Source: an uncultured Erythrobacter sp.
GTDB taxonomy: Bacteria > Pseudomonadota > Alphaproteobacteria > Sphingomonadales > Sphingomonadaceae
Length of the DNA stretch: 64,000 nucleotides
NCBI GenBank assembly: GCA_947495695.1
Contig: CANLZP010000001.1
Coordinates: forward strand, 269,069 to 333,068
Direction of reading: 5' to 3'
Shown here: positions 25,618-33,561 of the stretch, piece by piece
How positions within the stretch are numbered: the first letter of the stretch is position 1
Layout of the letters: each line of letters begins with the position of its first letter
The notes under the pieces: generated by a model
Told to the model about the DNA's origin: nothing
The model's input: only the letters and a program-made list of their open reading frames with translations
Database searches by the model: none
Translations under genes and position numbers: made by a program

Positions 25618-27559
25618 GCCCTTGGACATAGCGGATGAAGCGCGCCGTCGACACTGCCCGGCCAATTGCTGCGTTGATTTTCAGCTTATTGTCCCCCGCG
25701 CTGTCTTCCTCGCCCGACCAATCGGCCAAATTTTGGCTCAAACGCTCGGTATCGAACACGCGAGAGAGAGTTGGGTCGGCCTGGATAGACTGCAATTCAG
25801 CCTGCAACATCGTCCTGTCGCGTTGAAAACGCATGGCCCAATCGGGCGATTGCCTGCCGAAACGGCGTTCGGTCCGCACATTTTCGGGAATCCGCCCATT
25901 TAGTAGGCGGCGGGCCAGCCAACGATCAGTCCCGTTGCGCAGGTATTGGTCGTCACCAATGCCTATGCACAGCTCCAGCAAGGGGCGATACAGCGTGGGA
26001 TCGCGCGACGGAATCCCGTGGTGCAATTGCATCGCCAGATCGATCTCTGCCCCTTGTGACAGAGTGTCCGCCAGCACGGCTGCCCGCCAATCACGTGCCG
26101 AATATGCGGTATAGAAATCACGATCAAACCCGGCCGCTTTAGCCCGGTCAAACGCTCCGTTGCGGTTGGCAAATTCGTGCCGCATCGGGCACCATGTTTC
26201 AAAGGCCGAAGCGAACTTTCCGCGAAATTGATCGATGGTTTTTCTCAAGGCAGCGGGCAGATTGGGCATCACCGCAAGAGACACCGCCTTGCGCCAGAAT
26301 GGGCGCGGATCGTCCGCCATGGACAGCTCGCGAGCCAGCAAGCCCCAGCGTCCCTTGCGCAGCCACTCGCCATAGCCTGTCATGCCATCATAGCTGAATC
26401 CGCTATTCCCCGCTGCGCCGAACAATATGGCGCCCGAACCGGCCTTCGCTGCCCGAGAATACATCTCGTGGATCCAATGCATGTTGCTCTCGTTGCGCAT
26501 TGGCCATGATCCCAGCATATGCATCGCATCCAGATCAGCGCCGAATATCCGGCTTTCTCCTGAGGCAAAGCGTGGCTCAATTTGCGGATACATTGCTGCC
26601 AACGCGCGAACATGATCGCTTTCGTCGCCAAAGGAATAGGGCTTGTCGGGCGAAACCCATCCACTCTGAGGCACCGCCGTATAGCTGGTGACCACCTCTC
26701 CATCGCCCAAATGGTCGCATAGATAGGCAGCCACAGCTTGCGAATCCAAGCCGCCCGACAGCGCAATCGCGGGTTTCGTGATGCCGTCCATGGCATTGCG
26801 CGTAGCCTTGGCAAACAGGTCGTCCACAGCGTCGACATAGTCTTGGTCACGAGCCAATCGAACCTCTGGCACTGAGGCTGGCGACCAATGGGTGACGCAT
26901 TTGACCCCATTCCGATCATGCCTTTGCCAAGTCCCGCAGGCGACCCGGCTGGCATCGCAGTACCAGCTGCTGGTGCCATCTTGAAAGTTGAGCAGCAGAG
27001 CATCGCTCATTGTCTGTGAGTCCACTTCGGCACGCATGCCTGCTGCGAACAAGGCGCGCGGGATGGAGGAGACCACCAAGCGCCTACCTGCCCGCCATAT
27101 ATGCAAGGGGTGCATGCTGGTGGCAGAGCGCGACAACCAGACAGTCCGCCGATCAGGAAACCAGCGCACAGCCGCGTAATCGCCATTGATTCTACTGTCG
27201 CAATCGTCGTCAAAGCGTGCGTGGGCCAAGCCATAGAGTGCCGCATCGTCCATCGAGGGGTTTACCCCCAATGCAGCGCACAATTGCGCACGATCTTCCA
27301 GCCGACCAGCAAACAGAGTGTAGCCGCCATCATCGCCCGGTGTTGGCTCAAATAATGCCGGGCGCGGCGGCCCGCGAGTATCAGAGGGCGACATCAATTC
27401 GCGGCGAGCGGCCAAGAAACCACCGTCGACCTTGCCAAATCGAACCGGGCCCGCCGTCCCCAATCCGAGCGAGGCTACCATCCGGTCGACCGTTGGTTCA
27501 TCAATCGGCGCATCGCCGGTCAGGTCCAGACAGGCGGCAATGAGCAGATCGGCGGCCAT
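25601..27559 (-). CDS. Asparagine synthetase-like protein (lasso-type cyclase)
   Basis: A 652-residue protein with an N-terminal glutamine-amidotransferase-like domain (to about 200) and a C-terminal synthetase domain. The N-terminus (MAADLLIAA) lacks the Cys nucleophile at position 2, so it should not hydrolyse glutamine, as in lasso cyclases. AIALSGGLDSQAVAAYL (about residue 265) is the ATP pyrophosphatase P-loop. In lasso biosynthesis this enzyme adenylates an Asp/Glu side chain and closes the isopeptide ring. It lies one base after the B2 gene and overlaps the exporter gene. Because the candidate precursor lacks the usual ring acid, the substrate is open. Confidence 0.85.
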   Translation of the reverse strand: MAADLLIAACLDLTGDAPIDEPTVDRMVASLGLGTAGPVRFGKVDGGFLAARRELMSPSDTRGPPRPALFEPTPGDDGGYTLFAGRLEDRAQLCAALGVNPSMDDAALYGLAHARFDDDCDSRINGDYAAVRWFPDRRTVWLSRSATSMHPLHIWRAGRRLVVSSIPRALFAAGMRAEVDSQTMSDALLLNFQDGTSSWYCDASRVACGTWQRHDRNGVKCVTHWSPASVPEVRLARDQDYVDAVDDLFAKATRNAMDGITKPAIALSGGLDSQAVAAYLCDHLGDGEVVTSYTAVPQSGWVSPDKPYSFGDESDHVRALAAMYPQIEPRFASGESRIFGADLDAMHMLGSWPMRNESNMHWIHEMYSRAAKAGSGAILFGAAGNSGFSYDGMTGYGEWLRKGRWGLLARELSMADDPRPFWRKAVSLAVMPNLPAALRKTIDQFRGKFASAFETWCPMRHEFANRNGAFDRAKAAGFDRDFYTAYSARDWRAAVLADTLSQGAEIDLAMQLHHGIPSRDPTLYRPLLELCIGIGDDQYLRNGTDRWLARRLLNGRIPENVRTERRFGRQSPDWAMRFQRDRTMLQAELQSIQADPTLSRVFDTERLSQNLADWSGEEDSAGDNKLKINAAIGRAVSTARFIRYVQGRNAAG

Positions 27560-27560
27560 T

Positions 27561-28046
27561 CTATTCGCCGCCTTTTGGTATGTGCTGGAAGCTTAGCACG
27601 ATGCGATATTGCGACCGGTCACAATGCCCGATCAGCATCTGATTGCCCCACTCAACCCAAGCGTGGAAGGCATGCTCCGCCGCGTCATTGCCGCTCTCAG
27701 CCCCGCGCAGCATGGCAATGACCAACCGCGAACCCGCGTCCATTTCGCGCAACAGCCACTGCAATGCCATGGCTTGCGACAGGCATTTAGGTTCGGTGGG
27801 AAAACGAGCCGCAGCGCGTTCTACCCGGCGCGCCAATCCGGCCGCCGCACGCAATCGTTCATCTGTTATGGGTTGGTTATGCTCGGCTGGATTGTCTTCG
27901 ACCAGTTGCCCCAGCGAGCCGCGCCAACTCGACATCGCAGAGCGCCGGATCAGCCATTGCGCTCTCAGTATCAGGAACATGGCTTTCAAAGTGCCGGCTC
28001 GGAGCGACCAGATCGAAACTGATGGGTTCTGGTCTTTCGAAGCCAT
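27561..28046 (-). CDS. Lasso peptide biosynthesis B2 protein (transglutaminase-like leader protease)
   Basis: About 161 residues; the ATG at 28046 is preferred over the GTG of the track at 28049. PKCLSQAMALQWLL (about residue 87) gives the catalytic Cys, HAFHAWVEW (about 127) the His and GHCDRSQYRI the Asp, in the order of the Transglut_core3 family (PF13471) used as B2 leader peptidase. Length fits stand-alone B2 proteins. It is placed between the PqqD-like B1 and the cyclase, the usual B1-B2-C layout. It should cut the leader off the precursor bound by B1. Confidence 0.88.
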   Translation of the reverse strand: MASKDQNPSVSIWSLRAGTLKAMFLILRAQWLIRRSAMSSWRGSLGQLVEDNPAEHNQPITDERLRAAAGLARRVERAAARFPTEPKCLSQAMALQWLLREMDAGSRLVIAMLRGAESGNDAAEHAFHAWVEWGNQMLIGHCDRSQYRIVLSFQHIPKGGE

Positions 28047-28115
28047 CACGGTGCTGGATTCATCGGAATGGGATGGCTGGCTGCCAGGAATAGGTCCGGT
28101 GCTGCCCGGCGGCGT

Positions 28116-28391
28116 TCAAGCGAAGTCGGCAAAGCCCGCGTCAACCAATTGGTTGGCAAATGAGGAGACCGAAGTTTCGCAGACCTCGCGAGATACATGA
28201 TAGACCCCCAGCAGATGGTTGCAGATCTGGTCCAGTTCTGCCTCATCCTCGAACGATTTCCATATCTCCAGGCCGATGTCCTTGAGCGCAAAAAAGCTGC
28301 CAGTATCGCCATGCACCAAAATCAGCTCGCCATCGACTTCGCTGGCCAGAAAATTGTCTGGCAATTTCCGTAATCTTTGCAAGTCAGCCAT
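28116..28391 (-). CDS. PqqD-like RiPP recognition element (lasso B1-type)
   Basis: A 91-residue wHTH-like PqqD family protein. ELILVHGDTGSFFALKDIGLE (about residues 22-42) holds the beta-hairpin and LxLxxxG pattern of RRE domains, and the helices IWKSFEDEAELDQICNHLL with VCETSVSSFANQL match the rest. RREs bind the leader of a precursor and deliver it to the modifying enzymes. The gene lies between the precursor candidate and B2. The TIGR HPr-rel-A PqqD-like subgroup in EPS loci is the other name under which it might be filed. Confidence 0.85.
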   Translation of the reverse strand: MADLQRLRKLPDNFLASEVDGELILVHGDTGSFFALKDIGLEIWKSFEDEAELDQICNHLLGVYHVSREVCETSVSSFANQLVDAGFADFA

Positions 28392-28420
28392 GGTTTACTT
28401 TCAAATCCGGGCGATAGAAA

Positions 28421-28558
28421 TTAGCTTACTGCGCCGTTCCCCTTGGCATCCGTATTGCCACTTCGCTTCTGCCGAATAGCTTCCAGATCAATCGTCAATC
28501 GATGAAGCACGGGCGCAACCCACGCCTTTCGATTATCGCCGCCATTCATACTATTCAT
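28421..28558 (-). CDS. Candidate RiPP precursor peptide (45 aa; longer start at 28669 possible)
   Basis: This small ORF lies between the HprK-like gene and the RRE gene, where kinase-associated lasso loci keep their precursor. Leader part RKAWVAPVLHRLTID fits the lasso leader motif [YW]xxPxL that RREs bind. The tail SGNTDAKGNGAVS ends in Ser, the residue that kinases of paeninodin-type loci phosphorylate. It does not fit a lasso core: no Gly-start segment has Asp/Glu at position 7-9 and there is no Thr at -2. Start choice is open: ATG 28558 has GGAG eight bases upstream; ATG 28669, in frame just inside the HprK stop, has AGGAG seven bases upstream and would give 82 residues. Confidence 0.6.
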   Translation of the reverse strand: MNSMNGGDNRKAWVAPVLHRLTIDLEAIRQKRSGNTDAKGNGAVS

Positions 28559-28670
28559 CGGAATTGCTCCAGCATCAAATTTGCCCGAGGACACCTTCTG
28601 AACCTCTGTATGAATTGACAGTGAAGATGGCAAGAATGGGTGCGCTGAAATCCGATGGTTTTTCGCCATG

Positions 28671-29645
28671 CTAGCGCTCCTCTGCATCGCGTAGCATTTG
28701 CGCAACAGCATCCATCACGCCTGCAAAATTGGGGGCATCAAGCGGTCTGCGCAAACACCAGAAGCGCACAGAGGTCGCAGCCATCACCATGAGCTGAGCG
28801 TGATAGTCTGCATCATCGCGCGCCGTGTGAAGGAAATTGCGGTACATCGCTTGGGGAAATAGCTGCAATTTCTCGCTGCCTTTGATCGGAGTAAGCGACA
28901 CTGCATCCCCTTCCTCCAGAAACACCAAATCGCGCAGCAAAGCTGGCTGGGTGCAGATATTGCCCACTGTTGCGTAATTCTTGCCAGGGACCGTCGCGAT
29001 AGAGGACGTCTTGCTTGCCGAGACGAATGACAAGGAGTCGTCCCAAAGTTTCAGAGGCTTACCGTCTGGCAGACCTACCAATCCGGCGCTGCTGGGCGCC
29101 AAAACCAGCGTATCATCACAAACATGGCGGAACCCCCTCTCAGCTAGACCAGCAGCCAAGGTGGATTTTCCCGCACCCGAATCCGCAGTGAATGCAATGA
29201 TGCGCCCGCCTGCCTCCACGGCGCTGGCATGTAGTGGCAGCAGATCATTGAGCCATGACACCGCACCAAACACCGTACCCCACAAGAACAGCTCGGCTTC
29301 GTCCTCCAAACCCGCAGGCACATGGTAATAAACTTGATCACTAAGGTGGTATCGGAAGTGCACCCCACCCGGAGACCGGAAGAGGAATCCATCGCGTCGC
29401 AGCTGCACAAAATCGTCTTCGAACAACAATTCGCCGTCGGATGTTTGCTCGGCATTGGCCCGATCAGTCAGCTGCGCATCCATCGCATAACGCAAAACCG
29501 ATAGCGCCTCTGGGCCGGCGATTTCTATGCTAGGAAAGCTCGGTCTGGTCGAGGCAGGCGGGGGATCAAAGTCATCCATCATGGAACAATCGTTCCTAGA
29601 CGCTCCCCGCGTATGAGCAAACACATCTGCGCTGGTTCTTTCCAT
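28671..29645 (-). CDS. HPr kinase/phosphorylase-like protein (RiPP/EPS-associated)
   Basis: A 324-residue protein whose C-terminal half has the HprK P-loop FTADSGAGKSTLAAGL (about residue 152) and the CDDTLVLAPS segment after it, the acidic pair typical of the family. It has no bacterial HPr partner nearby. In lasso loci of the paeninodin type such kinases phosphorylate the C-terminal Ser of the precursor; related proteins accompany PqqD-like and nucleotidyltransferase genes in EPS loci. It is the first gene of the minus operon. Start could also be 29582 (ATGATG). A palindromic GGAACAATCGTTCC lies just upstream of that site. The segment before residue about 40 is poorly conserved-looking. Confidence 0.85.
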   Translation of the reverse strand: MERTSADVFAHTRGASRNDCSMMDDFDPPPASTRPSFPSIEIAGPEALSVLRYAMDAQLTDRANAEQTSDGELLFEDDFVQLRRDGFLFRSPGGVHFRYHLSDQVYYHVPAGLEDEAELFLWGTVFGAVSWLNDLLPLHASAVEAGGRIIAFTADSGAGKSTLAAGLAERGFRHVCDDTLVLAPSSAGLVGLPDGKPLKLWDDSLSFVSASKTSSIATVPGKNYATVGNICTQPALLRDLVFLEEGDAVSLTPIKGSEKLQLFPQAMYRNFLHTARDDADYHAQLMVMAATSVRFWCLRRPLDAPNFAGVMDAVAQMLRDAEER

Positions 29646-29776
29646 TCGGCCAGTCTGCGTTGCAACGGTGGCAGCGCAAGTGAAGATCTGTTAATGAGTG
29701 TTGCGATATATCGGTTTGAACGATAGGATTAACAATCGGTATCAGGCCCATCGCATTGATGAAAAGAGAGCGATCT

Positions 29777-30052
29777 ATGGCATTTGCAGCGAAACAATTT
29801 TTGACCAGCCTAACTGCGTTCTCTCTGGTCGCTGCCCCTATTGCCGCGCAAGCCAACACGCGGGCCGGTGACAATGCCACTGCTTATGCTGTGCCGATTG
29901 TCGACAATGATGATGACGATGAAGGCGTCGCTGTATGGGTGTATCTTTTTGGCGCCGCCGCCCTGTGGGCACTTTTGGCAGCTGGGATCAAAGGCGGTGC
30001 TAATGACGAGCGGCCCACCGTCCCCAACAATCAATCAAATGGCGCAAGTTAA
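29777..30052 (+). CDS. Small secreted/membrane protein, unrecognised
   Basis: The start at 29777 is chosen over the track's 29756 because GAGAG lies seven bases ahead. The 91-residue product has a Sec signal peptide (cut near AQANT, about residue 28), a short acidic stretch (NDDDDEG), one transmembrane helix (WVYLFGAAALWALLAAGI) and a hydrophilic tail ending NNQSNGAS. I do not know the family. It lies divergent from the HprK-like gene and ahead of the second polymerase. Its C-terminal NGAS resembles the NGAVS end of the precursor candidate, which may be chance. Confidence 0.6.
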   Translation: MAFAAKQFLTSLTAFSLVAAPIAAQANTRAGDNATAYAVPIVDNDDDDEGVAVWVYLFGAAALWALLAAGIKGGANDERPTVPNNQSNGAS

Positions 30053-30088
30053 GCCTGATTGAGCCAAACTGAGTTGGGGTCCAATGTT

Positions 30089-31417
30089 ATGCCATCGCAC
30101 AAACTGTGGCATGGATTAAACCTGCAATTCCTTCTGCTGATATTTGTCGCCATCGCACTGGGCGGTGGAGGCGTCGCCTACGGACTGTTAAACCTTGCGG
30201 TGCAACTGGCAGCAATTGGCGTGCTGGCATTGAATCGCGCAGCGGTGGTGGAATTCTGGCAAAACTCACCAGTCTTTTTGCGCATATTGATGGCCTGCAC
30301 TCTGGCCTTGCCCGCGCTCCATTTGGTCCCGCTACCGCCTGCCATATGGGCCGATCTTCCGGGTCGAGAGCTGGCCGTGGACGCGCGAGCAGCCGTGGGA
30401 CCATTGGGTTGGCACCCACTTTCACTCGATAGCGGCCGCACCCTGGTCGCACTGGTTGGCCTGGTCGCACCACTCACCCTTATTGTGATCGGATTAAGAG
30501 CCGATGCCCGCGCACTTGCGGCGGCAGGATGGGCCATTGTGACACTGGGTTTGGCGAATTTCGCCTTGGGAATTCCGCAACTTCTGGGACCCCAAGGAGC
30601 TTGGCTAATCTATCCGGAGAACCCCATGTCCGGCGTGTTGTTTGGCATATTTGCCAATCGAAACTCGACCGGTTTGTTTCTGGTGATTTGCCTGACGTTG
30701 CTGGTGCACTTGCCCGCTTTGGGCCGACTGACCCACAGCCGTTTGTTCCGAACAGTTGTGGCAATTGTGCTGCTGCTGGCCATTGTTCTAACTCAGTCAC
30801 GCAGCGCAATGGCACTGGCAATCTTACCCTTGGCCAGCATCGGACTGCGGCATCGATCCTATCTATGGCCTTTTTTGACCGGCAACAAAGCCAGACTTGT
30901 CGTGCTGGGTGGCGCATTGGCTGTCGCCTTGGCCGCATTATTCGCATTCGGCTCACAATCGCGGTTGGACGATAGTTTGAACCGGTTCAGCCAAGGCAAT
31001 GAGGCGCGCGCATACATCTGGGATGATGCGACGTTTTCGGTACAGAAGTACTGGCCTGTGGGCGCCGGCATGGGAACATTTGATGAAGTTTTTCAAGTCG
31101 ATGAATCGCTGGAAAATCTGCCTGGCAAGACCGCGGGCCGCGCGCATAATGACTATCTGGAGATCGCGATAGAGGCCGGTCTGGCTGGCATCCTTTTGAT
31201 GTCAGCATGGCTGGTGCTGATCGGATGGAAAATTGCGCGCAATGAGGGGAGGCTGCCGCCTTGGTCCTCCTGGTCAGGCAGCGTGATTATTGCGGCTATA
31301 GCATGCCAATCAGCAATTGATTACCCGTTGCGCAGTCAAGCCATGCTGGCGGTCGCTGCCTATGCGCTGGTGGTCGTGTTCCATCAGCACAAGATTGCTG
31401 GAAAGGCCGCAGCATGA
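30089..31417 (+). CDS. O-antigen ligase family protein (second Wzy/WaaL-like protein)
   Basis: ATG 30089 (442 aa) is preferred to the TTG at 30059. Ten or more membrane helices. GIFANRNSTGLFLVICL in the middle and the periplasmic loop from FGSQSRLDDSLNRF through YWPVGAGMGTFDEVF to RAHNDYLEIAIEAG carry the Wzy_C (PF04932) signature, with the conserved Arg and the AHNDYLE motif. The product may join or ligate polysaccharide chains. Two Wzy-like proteins in one EPS locus suggest different steps or a ligation to another acceptor. It overlaps the next gene by ATGA. Confidence 0.9.
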   Translation: MPSHKLWHGLNLQFLLLIFVAIALGGGGVAYGLLNLAVQLAAIGVLALNRAAVVEFWQNSPVFLRILMACTLALPALHLVPLPPAIWADLPGRELAVDARAAVGPLGWHPLSLDSGRTLVALVGLVAPLTLIVIGLRADARALAAAGWAIVTLGLANFALGIPQLLGPQGAWLIYPENPMSGVLFGIFANRNSTGLFLVICLTLLVHLPALGRLTHSRLFRTVVAIVLLLAIVLTQSRSAMALAILPLASIGLRHRSYLWPFLTGNKARLVVLGGALAVALAALFAFGSQSRLDDSLNRFSQGNEARAYIWDDATFSVQKYWPVGAGMGTFDEVFQVDESLENLPGKTAGRAHNDYLEIAIEAGLAGILLMSAWLVLIGWKIARNEGRLPPWSSWSGSVIIAAIACQSAIDYPLRSQAMLAVAAYALVVVFHQHKIAGKAAA

Positions 31418-32109
31418 CGCGGATATTGTGGCTGTTGGCACTATTGGCTCTCGCCATAGTCGCGACGTTTTCCCAGCTAGATCGTCAGGCGCGATATGCA
31501 CCACAGATAAGCCGCTGGGTCCCAGCCCCATTTGCCAGTTTTAGCCAGGCTCATGCGCTTGAGCGCAGTCTTGGCGAAGACCAGACAGTTGAAGCGGAGC
31601 GGGAAGCGAGCGCATTGGTTGCCAAGCGCCCTATTCCGGCAAAACATCAGCGTTGGTTGGCACAGGCCATGTTGGCCAATGGCGACAAGAAGGGTGCTGC
31701 CCTGGCAATCCAACGCGCAGCGCAGCATGGGTGGCGCGATCTGGGCGTTCAGCAATCCATGCTGGTGTTGGCGATGCAAGCTGAGGATCACGAACAAGCT
31801 GCGCTGCATCTGGCCGCGCTGTGGGCGCTGGCCGGCGAGCGTGATGTGCTGCGGCAATATTCACCCGCAGTTTTGGAGCAACCAGCAGCGCGACTTCAAT
31901 TTGCTGAAATTTTGGCCAGCGCGCGTTGGCGCAGAAACTTTCTGACCCATGGGCCCTTGGTGCTGCCAGCGGATCTGTTTGCCGAGACGCTGACAGACAG
32001 CCTGAGAGCCGGCGCCACATTCGATTGCCAAAGACTGGACAATGCCTTGCAACGCTTGCCTGCAACTAACCGGAATGATGCCCAATGGGCAGGCAATCTT
32101 GGTTGTTGA
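31414..32109 (+). CDS. Membrane-anchored TPR-like hypothetical protein
   Basis: A 231-residue protein with an N-terminal hydrophobic segment (ILWLLALLALAIVATF) that is a signal anchor, then Ala/Leu-rich helical repeats (QRWLAQAMLANGDKKGAALAI, AALHLAALWALAGERDVL) that look like tetratricopeptide-style pairs. No catalytic motif. It overlaps the second ligase gene by ATGA, so it probably works with it, for example as a scaffold. The far C-terminal end (DNALQRLPATNRNDAQW) has no clear homology. It is the last gene of the EPS locus before the decayed zone. Confidence 0.6.
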   Translation: MTRILWLLALLALAIVATFSQLDRQARYAPQISRWVPAPFASFSQAHALERSLGEDQTVEAEREASALVAKRPIPAKHQRWLAQAMLANGDKKGAALAIQRAAQHGWRDLGVQQSMLVLAMQAEDHEQAALHLAALWALAGERDVLRQYSPAVLEQPAARLQFAEILASARWRRNFLTHGPLVLPADLFAETLTDSLRAGATFDCQRLDNALQRLPATNRNDAQWAGNLGC

Positions 32110-32158
32110 GAAGTGTGTGATCTAGCGTGTGAAAGGGTGGCAGGAAACGTAATATTGG

Positions 32159-32308
32159 TCCGATAGAATCCATTGCCGAAAGGCCGGCTACGACATGTTT
32201 CGTGTCGGGATCAGATTGGAGAATATGCTCGCCCTGGATGTAGATCGCGCGGAAGCTGCCCATGTCGCAGGCACCCCGCACGTTGTTCCGGCCCCGAAGC
32301 TGACGCAT
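32159..32308 (-). pseudogene. Fragment of formate dehydrogenase-type molybdopterin oxidoreductase
   Basis: The minus frame reads RGRNNVRGACDMGSF and then IQGEHILQSDPDTKHVVAGL, which matches the formate dehydrogenase alpha family (NNVQGACDMGA, ENPAMSDPD pattern). Only about 50 residues survive, without start, rest of the enzyme or partner subunits. The neighbouring bases hold stops or shifts in this frame. It is a remnant, in antisense to the cysteine synthase fragment, in a decayed patch next to the EPS locus. Confidence 0.6.
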
Positions 32309-32462
32309 TCGCTGGAAAGAAAATCAACTCCCGCTGCCCCGGCGCTGATCTTGGAAGCAAAGCCTCGACCGTCCATTGTCAGGGCAAACAGGTGATGCAT
32401 TTTGACGGATCAAAGTCGAAATACGGATTCGACTTATCAGTCCCCTCACTCAGGGCGTTTTC

Positions 32463-32657
32463 ACCCTCATACCCATAGCGCACATTCGCCTGCGGCATGT
32501 TGATAGAACGCTGGACATCTTCGCCAAGGCAGAGATGTTCAACCTGTCAGGCAGCATCAAGGACCGCATGGCGCTCAATATACTGCGCAAGGCCTATGAG
32601 CGTGGCACGCTCCGGCCGGGCCAGCCTATTGCGGAGGCGACCAGCGGCCACACAGGC
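32463..32657 (+). pseudogene. Fragment of cysteine synthase
   Basis: The frame reads AHIRLRHVDRTLDIFAKAEM and continues FNLSGSIKDRMALNILRKAY, then AEATSGHTG: the PLP-lysine region of O-acetylserine sulfhydrylase (SGSIKDR with the Lys, and TSGNTG with N changed to H). Upstream and downstream parts of the enzyme are missing; the frame runs on to a stop near 32720 with unrelated sequence. It is a truncated, non-functional remnant in the 32110-32797 gap. Confidence 0.65.
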
Positions 32658-32797
32658 CAGCCAATCGAGCATGTGCAGACGTGCGCGCTGCCTCTCGCTT
32701 TTTCCAATGGGCCGCGTTAATGTCTGGACAAATTTTGGGAGGAGCGGGTTATTCATGACACCGCTACTCGCGACTGCGTAAACGGGCGGGATGCATT

Positions 32798-33556
32798 TTG
32801 CCTACCAAGCAAACCAGCAAGAAATCGAGAATTCCCCGTTACCTCCAGCTCGCCGGTGAGTTGCGCGAAGCAATTCTTGCCGGGGAACATTCGACGGGTG
32901 CGCAATTCCCCACCGAAACGGTGCTATGCAAGCAGTTTAGTGTCAGCCGGTTTACCGTGCGCGAAGCGCTTCGCCTGCTTGAGGCAGAGGGCCTTATCCA
33001 GCGCAAACGCGGTTCGGGCACCACAGTTCAACCTGCTGCGGCGCGTGGCGGTGCCCTGCACCAGCCGCTTTCCAACCTCGGCGAACTGCTGCAATATGCG
33101 CGGGGCAGCGCGGTCGTCTACAAACCGAATGGCGTGGGATTGCTTCCCGCCAAAATCGCGGAACAAATCGCCTCCGATACGGCAGGCAATTGGAGCCGGT
33201 TCAGCGGCGTTCGGCGGCAGGGTTATGAAGAGCGCCCAATTGCTTTGACCGATGCCTATCTGCATGAGCAGCTGGGTGACGCAGTAGAGGCGCTTGACCT
33301 CAAGGCCAGCTGGAAGACGCTTTTCAGTCAGATCGAACAGCTTACCGGTATTAGCGCAGCTACGGTTACGCAAGATATTCAGGCGCTCGCAGCCAAAAAG
33401 GAAATCGCCGAGATCCTCGAGGTCGAGGAAGGAGCACCCGTTCTCCAGATCTTACGCTGTTATATCGATGGCAAGGGCAAGGTGTTCGAGATTTCGATCA
33501 GCCATCATCCCGGCGACCGGTTCGCCTATTCGATGCACATCGACGTCGAGAAGTAG
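32798..33556 (+). CDS. GntR family transcriptional regulator (HutC type, UTRA domain)
   Basis: A 252-residue protein. The N-terminal winged helix has PRYLQLAGELREAILAGE and QFSVSRFTVREALRLLEAEG (about residues 10-70), ending RKRGSGTTVQP, the wing of GntR proteins. The C-terminal part from about 85 carries the UTRA effector fold (VLQILRCYIDGKGKVFEIS). The start is TTG at 32798 with GGGCGGG some eight bases upstream, which is not strong. The gene is convergent with the class III CoA-transferase and may regulate it, but no operator was identified. Confidence 0.85.
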   Translation: MPTKQTSKKSRIPRYLQLAGELREAILAGEHSTGAQFPTETVLCKQFSVSRFTVREALRLLEAEGLIQRKRGSGTTVQPAAARGGALHQPLSNLGELLQYARGSAVVYKPNGVGLLPAKIAEQIASDTAGNWSRFSGVRRQGYEERPIALTDAYLHEQLGDAVEALDLKASWKTLFSQIEQLTGISAATVTQDIQALAAKKEIAEILEVEEGAPVLQILRCYIDGKGKVFEISISHHPGDRFAYSMHIDVEK

Positions 33557-33561
33557 TCTGC

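Noticed and set aside
28421-28558. Reading the small ORF as a normal lasso precursor with core starting at GNTDAKG.
   Set aside because: In this core Asp is at position 4 and there is none at 7-9, so a standard macrolactam ring is impossible.
32535-32720. The segment VQTCALPL looks like an Illumina-adapter translation artefact (VQTCALPI).
   Set aside because: The bases share only a short run (CAGACGTG) with the adapter and differ at many other positions, so it is not adapter contamination; only a chance codon resemblance after a cysteine synthase fragment.
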